Below are positions 1 through 5,070 of a stretch of 5,070 nt of DNA, one piece after another. Under the pieces are notes generated by a model that was not told the DNA's origin, made no database searches, and was given only the letters and a program-made list of their open reading frames with translations. Positions within the stretch are counted from its first letter, which is position 1, and each line of letters begins with the position of its first letter. This DNA comes from Deltaproteobacteria bacterium. Its GTDB lineage: Bacteria > Desulfobacterota > Syntrophia > Syntrophales > Smithellaceae. The translations under genes were made by a program, and so were the position numbers. The stretch covers positions 1 through 5,070 of the forward strand of contig JAGFXG010000126.1 of NCBI GenBank assembly GCA_017860985.1, in the 5' to 3' direction.

Positions 1-56
1 TTTAAATGTAAAAGAAACCGTCTGGACACCCCGACCTGAATAACCGCCCTGAATGC

Positions 57-99
57 TCCTCCGGCAGCTCCGGTTTATTACCGGCGGAGTGCCGGAGGA
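57..99. repeat. GC-rich imperfect hairpin downstream of rubrerythrin
   Basis: An inverted repeat pairs 57-66 (TCCTCCGGCA) with 90-99 and, after a one-base bulge at 67, 68-72 (CTCCG) with 85-89, leaving a 12-nt loop. CCGG at 70-73 can alternatively pair with CCGG at 81-84. It starts about 20 nt past the rubrerythrin stop, where a transcript end is expected. Read on the minus strand it is not followed by a T-run, so it is not a textbook intrinsic terminator. It could act as an mRNA 3'-end stabiliser, a weak terminator or a copy of a dispersed repeat. The pairing is directly visible; the function is inference. Confidence 0.5.
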
Positions 100-118
100 A
101 CAGTTTAGCGGATTATCA

Positions 119-616
119 TCAATCGACTTTTTTGAACATTTTACCTTTTGCTCCGCAGACGGGGCAGGTATCCGGAGCTTCTTTTTCCGCGGTATAACCG
201 CAAACGGGACATACATAGTAACTGTACGATTCATTAGCGGCCTCGAGGGAATCCAGCATTTCCTGATAGAGCCGCGCGTGAATTTTTTCAACTTCGTTGG
301 CAAAAATAAACGACCTTTCAGCTTCTTTGTGCCCTTCGGCTTTGGCGCTCTCAATCATGCCGGGGTACATGCTTTTAAACTCATGCGTTTCACCGGCAAC
401 GGCTTCCTGCAGATTCTCCCGGGTGGAACGGATCCCCTTCATCGCCCTCAGATGTGCGTGTGCATGGACCGTTTCGGCTTCCGCGGCGGCGCGAAACAGT
501 CTGGCGGCCTGGGGAAATCCCTCCGCGTCAGCTTTAGCGGCAAATGCCAGATACTTTCGATTCGCCTGTGACTCACCGGCAAAGGCTTCTTTTAATGCGT
601 CTTCTGTTTTTGACAT
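119..616 (-). CDS. rbr: Rubrerythrin (ferritin-like diiron domain plus rubredoxin domain)
   Basis: Cytoplasmic non-haem iron protein of 165 residues. The family reduces hydrogen peroxide to water with electrons entering through the rubredoxin centre, protecting anaerobes during oxygen exposure. The N-terminal four-helix diiron domain (about 1-125) carries the complete ligand pattern: E15, E48-x2-H51, E76-x2-E79 and E110-x2-H113. The C-terminal rubredoxin-like domain has C136-P-V-C139-G and C151-P-V-C154-G for one Fe(SCys)4 site. Domain order is the classical one; the protein is somewhat shorter than the well-studied Desulfovibrio form, mostly in the loops. The ATG at 616-614 is supported by AAGGAG at 628-623, six nt upstream. 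No signal peptide is seen. It lies 192 nt downstream of the SufB-like gene on the same strand, so it is either the distal gene of that operon or separately promoted. The Fe-S assembly neighbours suggest a shared oxidative-stress theme (inference). Confidence 0.96.
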   Translation of the reverse strand: MSKTEDALKEAFAGESQANRKYLAFAAKADAEGFPQAARLFRAAAEAETVHAHAHLRAMKGIRSTRENLQEAVAGETHEFKSMYPGMIESAKAEGHKEAERSFIFANEVEKIHARLYQEMLDSLEAANESYSYYVCPVCGYTAEKEAPDTCPVCGAKGKMFKKVD

Positions 617-735
617 GTTGATCTCCTTTACTTTTTATTGTAGTTATACGTTATATTTTGAGATGCTCGCCGACCATCACATCCGCTTCATTTCTATAAT
701 TTTTATTTTGACAAAAATACAGATAAACCTCAAGT

Positions 736-752
736 GTAATTTATCAAATTAC
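736..752. promoter_or_regulatory. Perfect 7-3-7 inverted repeat in the rubrerythrin upstream region
   Basis: GTAATTT-ATC-AAATTAC is a perfect dyad with 7-bp arms. It sits about 120 nt upstream of the rubrerythrin start and 56 nt beyond the end of the SufB-like gene. Its size and symmetry suit a dimeric regulator site. It is too AT-rich, and lacks a following T-run on the minus strand, to be a convincing suf terminator. The rest of the 617-808 gap is AT-rich and has no convincing -35/-10 pair, although TATAAC occurs twice in tandem at 655-643. I do not recognise the dyad as a known PerR, FNR or IscR site; an operator role is inference. Confidence 0.3.
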
Positions 753-808
753 CTTCAAGACGATCCTGCTTGAATGAAAAGCGTTTTTATCATGATTGTT
801 TCTGCGGA

Positions 809-1729
809 TTATTTCAGGAACCCCTGAATGATCCGGTTGACTGCCTGATCATAGGTCAGGCCGAGACTCATCAATTTGGTGAGCTGGTCATTGGCTATTT
901 TACCGATGGAAGCTTCATGAGTCAGTTCTGCATCAGGATGGCCGGCTTTCAGCGACGGCATTGTTTCATTCGTACCGTTATCCATAATAATGGCATCGCA
1001 TTCGATGTGACCGAAACATTTATTTTGCGCGTCCATCGTTGCGTAGAATGTCTGTTTGGAATTACCCTTCATCACCGACCGCGATATCATGTTGGCTCGG
1101 CTCCCTGAACCTGACAAAACAATGTTATTTGTGGATACCGCAGTTTGATCACCGTCGGTCAGAACCCTCTCCGTGATCAGCAACAGGCTGTCCGGCCCCA
1201 GCACCGCTTCATTGACGCGGTTGGCTTCATCCACACCGGCAATCTGAGTTAATTCCATGTTCGCTTGCGCGCCTTCGGCCAGAAAAACTTTGGTGGTTGG
1301 ATTGAGCGTCCTTCTGCCCTTGCCGTCACCCGATGCATAATGTTTCTCAACATAGGTCACTTTTGCCTTCTTGCCGACCTTGAATTCATGGATACCTGCG
1401 TGGCCTTCCGGATCAGACGTGCCACAGTGAATACCGCAGCCGGCTACAATCGTAACCTCGGCATCGTCTCCAATGATAAAAGAGTTATAGACGACGTCAT
1501 AAAGACCAGCCTGGCTCAATATCACAGGAATGTGCACGGATTCATTTTTTGTTCCCGGTTTAATTTTGACGATGATGCCTGTTTCATCGGCGTTGGTTTC
1601 AATATTGATATTGGCCGACACATGACGGCTAAGAAGCTTGCCGTTCTTTCGAATATTATAGGCGCCTTTGGGCAGTTCTTCCAGATCGGCAACCGTTTTC
1701 AACAATGTTTTATCGATAGCATCCAGCAT
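809..1729 (-). CDS. sufB: SufB/SufD-family Fe-S cluster scaffold (minimal SufBC/SMS type)
   Basis: Scaffold subunit of 306 residues on which, in this family, Fe-S clusters are built with the SufC ATPase in the cytoplasm. It is shorter than typical proteobacterial SufB or SufD and resembles the compact single SufB-like protein of archaea and anaerobes. The C-terminal part holds the family signature: C244 followed by DAII, then H271-E-A with the downstream KIANDQL stretch. These correspond, by family pattern, to the SufB cysteine and SufD histidine at the cluster-forming interface, so a homodimer could supply both (inference). Further cysteines are C98-x3-C102 (in a GCGIHCG segment) and C238. 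The middle is the repetitive beta-helix typical of the family. I chose ATG at 1729 because AAGGAG lies six nt upstream; an in-frame GTG at 1744 would add five residues but has no comparable site. The start overlaps the end of sufC by 20 nt. No SufS, SufE/SufU or second SufB/D gene is present in the window. Confidence 0.9.
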   Translation of the reverse strand: MLDAIDKTLLKTVADLEELPKGAYNIRKNGKLLSRHVSANINIETNADETGIIVKIKPGTKNESVHIPVILSQAGLYDVVYNSFIIGDDAEVTIVAGCGIHCGTSDPEGHAGIHEFKVGKKAKVTYVEKHYASGDGKGRRTLNPTTKVFLAEGAQANMELTQIAGVDEANRVNEAVLGPDSLLLITERVLTDGDQTAVSTNNIVLSGSGSRANMISRSVMKGNSKQTFYATMDAQNKCFGHIECDAIIMDNGTNETMPSLKAGHPDAELTHEASIGKIANDQLTKLMSLGLTYDQAVNRIIQGFLK

Positions 1730-2468
1730 CACTGTCTCCTTCACAGCTGTCCCGATACGTACACACGCTCAAGTCATCCAAAAGCGGCATGGCACCTTCC
1801 AGGTTTCCGGAATAAGCGATCCTGCCTGAATTAATGATAATCACAATATCCGCCGCTTCTAAAAAAGATCTGTTGTGGCTGACCACTATTGTGGTTGCCT
1901 TGCTTTCGGCAAGCTCTTTCTTCAACAGGCTCACCATTGGACCGATCGTCCATAAATCGATCCCCGTGTCGGGCTCATCATAAATGGCCAGTTTGGGATT
2001 GGCGGCAATGGTCGTTGCTAATTCTATTTTCTTGATTTCGCCACCTGAGAGCTTGGCGTCGACTTCTTTATCAAGAAAAGACAGCGGACAAATGCCCACT
2101 CTTTTCAGAATGTTCAGAATTTTATTTTCATCATCAATCCCGGTGGCAATCATCAGCAGATCGCGAAAGGTAATCCCTTTGAAGCGCGCGGGCTGCTGAA
2201 AACTGTATGCGATGCCTGCCCCGGCACGTTCGGTAATGGTCAGAGCGGAAATATCCACTCCATCATAGATAATGCTTCCTTTTGAGACCGGATTGATTCC
2301 CATGATTAATTTCGCCAGAGAGGTTTTGCCGCTTCCATTCGGACCGGTGATCGCATAAAATTTTCCGTCATCGAAAGTAAAATTAATCCCGTCGATGATA
2401 TTGCGCGAGCCACCGCTGTTTTCTTCACTCTCCGGCACGGTAAAATAAAGGTTCTTTAATTCCAGCAT
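1710..2468 (-). CDS. sufC: SufC-type ABC ATPase of Fe-S cluster assembly
   Basis: Cytoplasmic ABC ATPase of 252 residues that in SUF-type systems binds the SufB/D scaffold and drives conformational change during cluster assembly, rather than membrane transport. All nucleotide-binding motifs are intact: Walker A GPNGSGKT at 42-49, Q-loop at Q91-Q92, signature LSGGE at 140-144, Walker B ending in D164-E165, and switch H198. The LSGGEIKKIE signature region and the absence of a permease gene favour SufC over a transporter ATPase. The C-terminal tail is unusual, with three cysteines (C236, C242, C250) in the last 17 residues, perhaps metal-binding or redox-active (inference). The ATG at 2468 gives the expected MLELKNL start, but only a modest purine-rich ribosome site (AAGG about 12 nt upstream) precedes it. 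It is the first gene of a probable sufC-sufB operon, 29 nt or so behind a predicted transcription start, and its last 20 nt overlap the scaffold gene. Confidence 0.93.
   Translation of the reverse strand: MLELKNLYFTVPESEENSGGSRNIIDGINFTFDDGKFYAITGPNGSGKTSLAKLIMGINPVSKGSIIYDGVDISALTITERAGAGIAYSFQQPARFKGITFRDLLMIATGIDDENKILNILKRVGICPLSFLDKEVDAKLSGGEIKKIELATTIAANPKLAIYDEPDTGIDLWTIGPMVSLLKKELAESKATTIVVSHNRSFLEAADIVIIINSGRIAYSGNLEGAMPLLDDLSVCTYRDSCEGDSDAGCYR
1736..1741 (-). promoter_or_regulatory. Ribosome-binding site of the SufB-like gene, inside sufC
   Basis: AAGGAG on the minus strand, six nt before the ATG at 1729, lies wholly within the last codons of sufC. It decides the start: the in-frame GTG at 1744 overlaps this motif's upstream edge and would leave the motif inside the gene. 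The arrangement suggests translational coupling, giving matched amounts of ATPase and scaffold. Confidence 0.75.
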
Positions 2469-2503
2469 GCCTGTGATCTGCCTTTTCTCTCAAAGTTGGT
2501 GTT

Positions 2504-2532
2504 TCTATATGATGGTTTCGTCTCTCTGTCAA
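2504..2532 (-). promoter_or_regulatory. Sigma70-type promoter of sufC-sufB
   Basis: On the minus strand TTGACA (2532-2527, six of six) is followed after exactly 17 bp by TATAGA (2509-2504, four of six). Transcription would begin near 2497 and give a leader of about 29 nt before the sufC ATG. The -35 lies in a small dyad, TGTC-AATA-GACA (2527-2538), which could be an operator half-site arrangement, but the four-base arms are short enough to be chance. Between 2540 and 2700 I see no gene or further structured element. Confidence 0.6.
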
Positions 2533-2706
2533 TAGACAAGGCGAAACGTGAAAGGGCAAAAACAAACCGTCCATCATCATCCTGTGGCACTAAACGAACG
2601 ATGGATACTCATAAAGCGGTTCTCTTGATTACAATATACGTTCAATGAAGGATTCGAAGGAAGAAATACCTGATTGAGGTGAAAAGACAAAATAACTGGA
2701 GACTAA

Positions 2707-2747
2707 ATTTAAAGAGCAGACGACTTGAGTCCGTCTGCTCTTTAAAT
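2707..2747 (-). terminator. Intrinsic terminator of the histone-like gene
   Basis: A perfect 16-bp inverted repeat (2707-2722 with 2732-2747) surrounds a 9-nt loop. The core of each arm is AGCAGACG/CGTCTGCT, with AT-rich outer ends. It begins 17 nt after the stop of the histone-like gene. Read on the minus strand the stem ends in TTTAAATTT, giving a moderate U-rich tail. Because the arms are symmetric with A/T ends it could also stop transcription from the other side, but no plus-strand gene is present. It separates the histone-like unit from the suf promoter. Confidence 0.8.
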
Positions 2748-2764
2748 CACATTGCTGATTAATG

Positions 2765-2962
2765 CTACTTTTTGGCTGCTGCCTTTTTGACAACTTTTTT
2801 AGCCGCCGGTTTTTTTGCTACAGCCTTCTTGACGACCTTCTTGGCAGCCTTCTTGACGACCTTCTTGGCGGCGGGCTTTGCAGCCTTCTTCACGACTTTC
2901 TTCTTTGCCACTGGTTTTTTTGCGGCGGCCTTCTTTACTACTTTCTTCGCTGTTGCTGTCAT
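2765..2962 (-). CDS. Small lysine/alanine-rich histone H1-like DNA-binding protein
   Basis: Predicted basic protein of 65 residues made almost only of Lys (28), Ala (19) and Val (12), with three Pro, two Thr and the initiator Met; there are no acidic or aromatic residues. It consists of about five repeats of KKVVKKA separated by short A/P/K linkers, like the tails of eukaryotic histone H1 and bacterial H1-like proteins (chlamydial HC2, AlgP tail). Such tails bind DNA non-specifically by charge and compact the nucleoid; that role here is inference. The ATG at 2962 has a full AGGAGG at 2977-2972, nine nt upstream. A strong promoter lies upstream and a hairpin terminator downstream, which argues for a real, well-expressed single gene. 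Low complexity makes homology assignment weak. Antisense open frames over it are composition shadows. Confidence 0.85.
   Translation of the reverse strand: MTATAKKVVKKAAAKKPVAKKKVVKKAAKPAAKKVVKKAAKKVVKKAVAKKPAAKKVVKKAAAKK
2821..2868. repeat. 24-bp tandem duplication inside the histone-like gene
   Basis: Two adjacent identical 24-bp units (2821-2844 and 2845-2868) each encode eight codons of the KKVVKKAA repeat. Other copies of the protein repeat in the same gene differ in codon choice (AAG/AAA, GTC/GTA/GTG/GTT). This pair is therefore probably a recent slippage or recombination duplication, and the gene's length may vary between relatives (inference). Confidence 0.7.
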
Positions 2963-3030
2963 TGGGTTTAGCCTCCTTTTGTTGAGTTTACTTTTTCTTT
3001 TCGGGAATCAGTAACCTTTCTTTGATTTGA

Positions 3031-3059
3031 ATTTTACTCTATTTTTTATCTCCGGTCAA
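3031..3059 (-). promoter_or_regulatory. Strong sigma70-type promoter of the histone-like gene
   Basis: On the minus strand TTGACC (3059-3054, five of six) and TAAAAT (3036-3031, five of six) are separated by exactly 17 bp. The predicted start near 3024 leaves a leader of about 60 nt with a consensus ribosome site. The DNA immediately upstream is nearly pure A/T, as in UP-element promoters, which would raise activity. Confidence 0.7.
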
Positions 3060-3132
3060 CAAAAACTGTTAAAAAAAAACATTTTTTTTCATTTTTTATT
3101 TTAGTGAAAAAAAACATTTCTTCAGAAAAAAA
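3059..3132. promoter_or_regulatory. A/T-tract region upstream of the histone-like promoter
   Basis: This stretch carries runs of A or T at 3071-3079 (nine A), 3082-3089 (eight T), 3092-3097 (six T), 3107-3114 (eight A) and 3126-3132 (seven A), several spaced near one helical turn, so the DNA should be intrinsically curved. AAAAAAAACATTT occurs twice, 35 bp apart (3072 and 3107). A 10-bp A/T inverted repeat (3082-3091 with 3105-3114), followed on the minus strand by TG and nine T, could also act as a weak terminator for the NlpC/P60 gene, for which I see no GC-rich one. Both roles are inference. Confidence 0.45.
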
Positions 3133-3228
3133 CACCGCACGGAAATTTTACAACCATTATTTTCTGCAGTTTCCATCCACCAACCTCTGTGATCCAATGC
3201 TGGCGAGGCTTTCAGAGATGCTGCAAGA

Positions 3229-3999
3229 TCAAAGATAATTTCTTGATCCAACATAACGAGCAGCATAATAATCATCGGACAGAGAATCGATACGGATATT
3301 TTTTCCTCTTGACGGTGCATGAATGAAACGACCGTCACCAATGTAGATCCCCACGTGAGACACAATCCCGCGTCCCCGTGTTTTAAAAAAGACCAGATCG
3401 CCTTTTTGCAAATCATTTCTGTCGATGGGATCGCCTGCATCATACTGCGTTGCCGAATGCCGCGGCAGATCCAGCCCGTTCAACTGGTAGACCGTCATCG
3501 TCAGCCCGCTGCAGTCAAATCCGGTTTCGGATGAGATCCCTCCCCACAGATAAGGCACTCCGATAAAATCCCGGGCGCTGTTCACCAATGACTGCCGCAG
3601 ATATTCATCACCGTATTGTTTACGCCTGGCAACCGCGTATTCTTCGGGCCGAACAATATAATATTCCTCGATCACTCCAGTCTTTTGCAGCGCTTGCGCA
3701 CGTCGCCGGGCCTGTTCTTTTGATGCAAAATTTCCAAATCGAACTTTAAACAAACCGTCGCCCGCTTTAAAGTAGGTCGCATCCAAATTCTGATCTTTGA
3801 GCTTTTCGGTCAAACGAACTGCATTTTCCACGATCGCGAACGCACCGGCTTGAATGGTGTACCCCATCACAGCCAGCTGGCGTTTTGGCAACCGCGCCGT
3901 CGGCCGCACCTGTTTTCCGCGGCTGGCGCAGGCCTGCAGCAACAGAACGACCATCATCAGAATGGCCATTCCAAGAAAAATATTTTTTATTCTTCCCAT
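3229..3999 (-). CDS. SPOR-NlpC/P60 lipoprotein, probable peptidoglycan endopeptidase
   Basis: Predicted envelope lipoprotein of 256 residues. NlpC/P60 enzymes cleave peptide cross-bridges or stems of peptidoglycan. Residues 1-23 form a lipoprotein signal peptide with hydrophobic core and LQA-C24 lipobox; A25 after the cysteine is compatible with outer-membrane sorting. After a short basic linker comes a SPOR domain (about 45-118, with YTIQAGAF and FKVRFGNF), a fold that binds denuded septal glycan. The NlpC/P60 domain (about 134-256) has the catalytic triad C163 (in FDCSGL), H215 (in SHVGIY) and H227 (in FIHAP), plus the PYLWGG motif ahead of it. All catalytic residues are intact. ATG at 3999 is chosen from GAGGGAG nine nt upstream; an open frame reaching 4024 is in a different frame. 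It lies 31 nt downstream of the nucleotidyltransferase and is probably co-transcribed with it. The substrate bond and septal location are inference. Confidence 0.93.
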   Translation of the reverse strand: MGRIKNIFLGMAILMMVVLLLQACASRGKQVRPTARLPKRQLAVMGYTIQAGAFAIVENAVRLTEKLKDQNLDATYFKAGDGLFKVRFGNFASKEQARRRAQALQKTGVIEEYYIVRPEEYAVARRKQYGDEYLRQSLVNSARDFIGVPYLWGGISSETGFDCSGLTMTVYQLNGLDLPRHSATQYDAGDPIDRNDLQKGDLVFFKTRGRGIVSHVGIYIGDGRFIHAPSRGKNIRIDSLSDDYYAARYVGSRNYL

Positions 4000-4030
4000 G
4001 CTGATCGACTCCCTCTGTCATCATTCGGTG

Positions 4031-5070
4031 CTATGCCGTCCACCGGTCTCGCACAAATGCCAGCGCCTCTTCTTTATCACTGATCCTGTTTTCCAGCTGT
4101 TCTTCTTCCAGCGAACGCAGAATTTCTCCGATCAGCTTTCCCGGAGCAAATCCAATGGCCAGGAGATCATCGCCCGTCAGGAGACGCGTAGGATGAAGGT
4201 CCTCCTGCTCCAGGCTCTGCATTTTTTCAAGGCAGAATTCATAATTGTCCAGCATCCCGTGGCTGGCCAGGCAATCCAGCCGGTGCAGATGCAGATGCAG
4301 ATCAAAATCCTTCATCCGGAGAAACCTTTTCAGGCGCGCCTGCCGCATTTTTTTTACATTCATGAAGACCATGTGCTGATGAATCAGGTTCAGGACGGTT
4401 TCTCTCTGCATCCGGGAAAAGCGCAGCCGATGCATCAGACCGTCGGCGATGGTTTCCCCCCGTTTGACGTGACCGTAAAAATGAACCCCGCTTTCATCTT
4501 CCGAGCGCGACACGGGCTTCCCCACATCATGCAGAAGGACACCCCACGCAAGCATCGGCTCAGCATCCTGTCGGGCTTCATTAGACAACATCTCCATCAT
4601 GATCATGGTGTGCTCCCACACATCACCTTCCGGATGAAACCGGGGCGGCTGCAAAACGCCCCGCATGCTGTCCACTTCCGGGAGAATCTGTTTAAGGATA
4701 CCTGTCTCGGCCATCATTTCAAAACCGCGGCGCGCCCCGCCTCGCGTGAGAATTTTATTCAACTCCTCCTGAATCCGTTCCGCGCTGGTTTCTTTGATTT
4801 TGGAAGCATGTGCGACAATCGCCTTTTTTGTAGCGGCGTCGAGGCTGAAATCGAGATTGGCCGCAAAACGGATCGCCCGCAGCATTCTCAAATAGTCTTC
4901 ACTGAAACGGACCGCCGGGTCACCGATGGTCCGGATGATTTTCCCGGCGATATCGGCGCGGCCATTTACGTAATCAATAATCTCTCCCGTACCGGCATCC
5001 ATCAGCAGGCCGTTGATCGTAAAATCCCTTCTGAAAACATCCTCCCTGGCAGACGAATAGTGAATTCGGG
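4031..5070 (-). CDS. cca: tRNA CCA-adding nucleotidyltransferase/poly(A) polymerase family protein with HD domain (5' end outside window)
   Basis: C-terminal 345 or so residues of a class II nucleotidyltransferase, which adds CCA (or only CC or A in split systems) to tRNA 3' ends. The reading frame stays open to the window edge: before the internal ATG at 5002 it encodes FRRDFTINGLL, the conserved RRDFTIN motif, so the true start lies beyond 5070 and the catalytic GS and DxD motifs are not visible. Counting from that ATG, the nucleotide-recognition motif EDYLR is at 35-39 inside the conserved GDP...RMLRAIRFAA block, followed by the helical RNA-binding neck. An HD phosphohydrolase domain follows with H123, H131, LLH158-D159-VGKP and later histidines (GHVKRGE, HQHMVF); related enzymes show phosphatase or phosphodiesterase activity there. 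The gene ends with TAG at 4031-4033. Whether it makes CCA, CC, A or poly(A) cannot be told from this part, as several deltaproteobacteria split the activities between two enzymes. Confidence 0.92.
   Translation of the reverse strand, partial: RIHYSSAREDVFRRDFTINGLLMDAGTGEIIDYVNGRADIAGKIIRTIGDPAVRFSEDYLRMLRAIRFAANLDFSLDAATKKAIVAHASKIKETSAERIQEELNKILTRGGARRGFEMMAETGILKQILPEVDSMRGVLQPPRFHPEGDVWEHTMIMMEMLSNEARQDAEPMLAWGVLLHDVGKPVSRSEDESGVHFYGHVKRGETIADGLMHRLRFSRMQRETVLNLIHQHMVFMNVKKMRQARLKRFLRMKDFDLHLHLHRLDCLASHGMLDNYEFCLEKMQSLEQEDLHPTRLLTGDDLLAIGFAPGKLIGEILRSLEEEQLENRISDKEEALAFVRDRWTA

Noticed and set aside
643..655. Tandem TATAAC as a complete rubrerythrin promoter
   Set aside because: The sequences 17 bp upstream of each (GATGGT and GGCGAG) bear no resemblance to TTGACA and there is no TG extension, so I did not list it as a promoter.
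53..773. Long plus-strand open frames opposite rubrerythrin
   Set aside because: They lie antisense to a fully motif-supported rubrerythrin and show no family features of their own.
777..800. AAAACGCTTTT-like stem just past the SufB stop as a suf terminator
   Set aside because: The pairing is a few A-T pairs around a three-base loop with bulges, too weak to call.
2548..2628. Short plus-strand frame (GTG start, about 26 codons) between sufC and the terminator
   Set aside because: It lacks a convincing ribosome site, is very short and has no recognisable product.
2821..2868. Tandem repeats as part of a CRISPR array or minisatellite outside genes
   Set aside because: The units are directly adjacent with no spacers, are multiples of three, and encode the in-frame KKVVKKAA protein repeat.
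2762..3014. Open frames on the plus strand across the histone-like gene, encoding Phe/Leu/Ala-rich hydrophobic peptides
   Set aside because: They are the antisense of AAG/GCC/GTC repeats and so look hydrophobic automatically. The minus-strand gene has the promoter, ribosome site and terminator; these frames have none.
3096..3443. Minus-strand 115-residue open frame overlapping the end of the NlpC/P60 gene
   Set aside because: It runs in another frame through the conserved NlpC/P60 catalytic region and into AT-rich intergenic DNA, has no recognisable domain, and appears to be a shadow.

Overview
This is a 5.07-kb window of ordinary bacterial chromosome in which all six recognisable genes lie on the minus strand. 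In transcription order (right to left) they are: the C-terminal part of a tRNA CCA-adding/poly(A)-polymerase-type nucleotidyltransferase with an HD domain, cut by the window edge; a lipoprotein cell-wall hydrolase with SPOR and NlpC/P60 domains; a tiny lysine/alanine/valine-only histone-H1-like protein; an Fe-S assembly ATPase (SufC); a SufB/SufD-family scaffold overlapping sufC; and a rubrerythrin.

Organism (inference from gene content and protein style, not a database match): an anaerobic Gram-negative bacterium, most likely a deltaproteobacterium (Desulfobacterota) of sulfate-reducing or syntrophic type. The reasons are rubrerythrin for oxidative defence, a stripped-down two-protein SufCB Fe-S system of the kind common in anaerobes and archaea, an outer-membrane-type lipobox protein, and the sequence style of the nucleotidyltransferase. 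Base composition is moderate, with AT-rich intergenic regions carrying sigma70-like promoters.

Layout. Positions 5070-3229 form a probable cca-nlpC operon with a 31-nt gap. Positions 3228-2963 are an AT-rich intergenic region with several A/T-tracts and a good promoter (TTGACC-17 bp-TAAAAT) driving the histone-like gene (2962-2765). That gene ends just before a perfect 16-bp hairpin terminator (2747-2707), so it looks like an independent single-gene unit. A second promoter (TTGACA-17 bp-TATAGA, 2532-2504) sits in front of sufC. sufC and sufB overlap by 20 nt, with the sufB ribosome-binding site inside the end of sufC, and are probably translationally coupled. Rubrerythrin follows 192 nt later. 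It may be read through from suf or have its own promoter; that gap holds a perfect 7-3-7 inverted repeat. Beyond rubrerythrin lies a GC-rich imperfect hairpin (57-99), and nothing codes between it and the left edge.

How they fit together: SufC and SufB would supply Fe-S clusters, and rubrerythrin removes peroxide that would destroy such clusters, so the left half is a small Fe-S/oxidative-stress neighbourhood. The right half is tRNA maturation, envelope remodelling and nucleoid packaging, with no obvious functional link among them. I found no mobile element, CRISPR array, tRNA or rRNA gene, and no clear sign of an undescribed system. The most distinctive items are the SufCB pair with a cysteine-bearing SufC tail and the minimal histone-like gene behind its A-tract-rich promoter.
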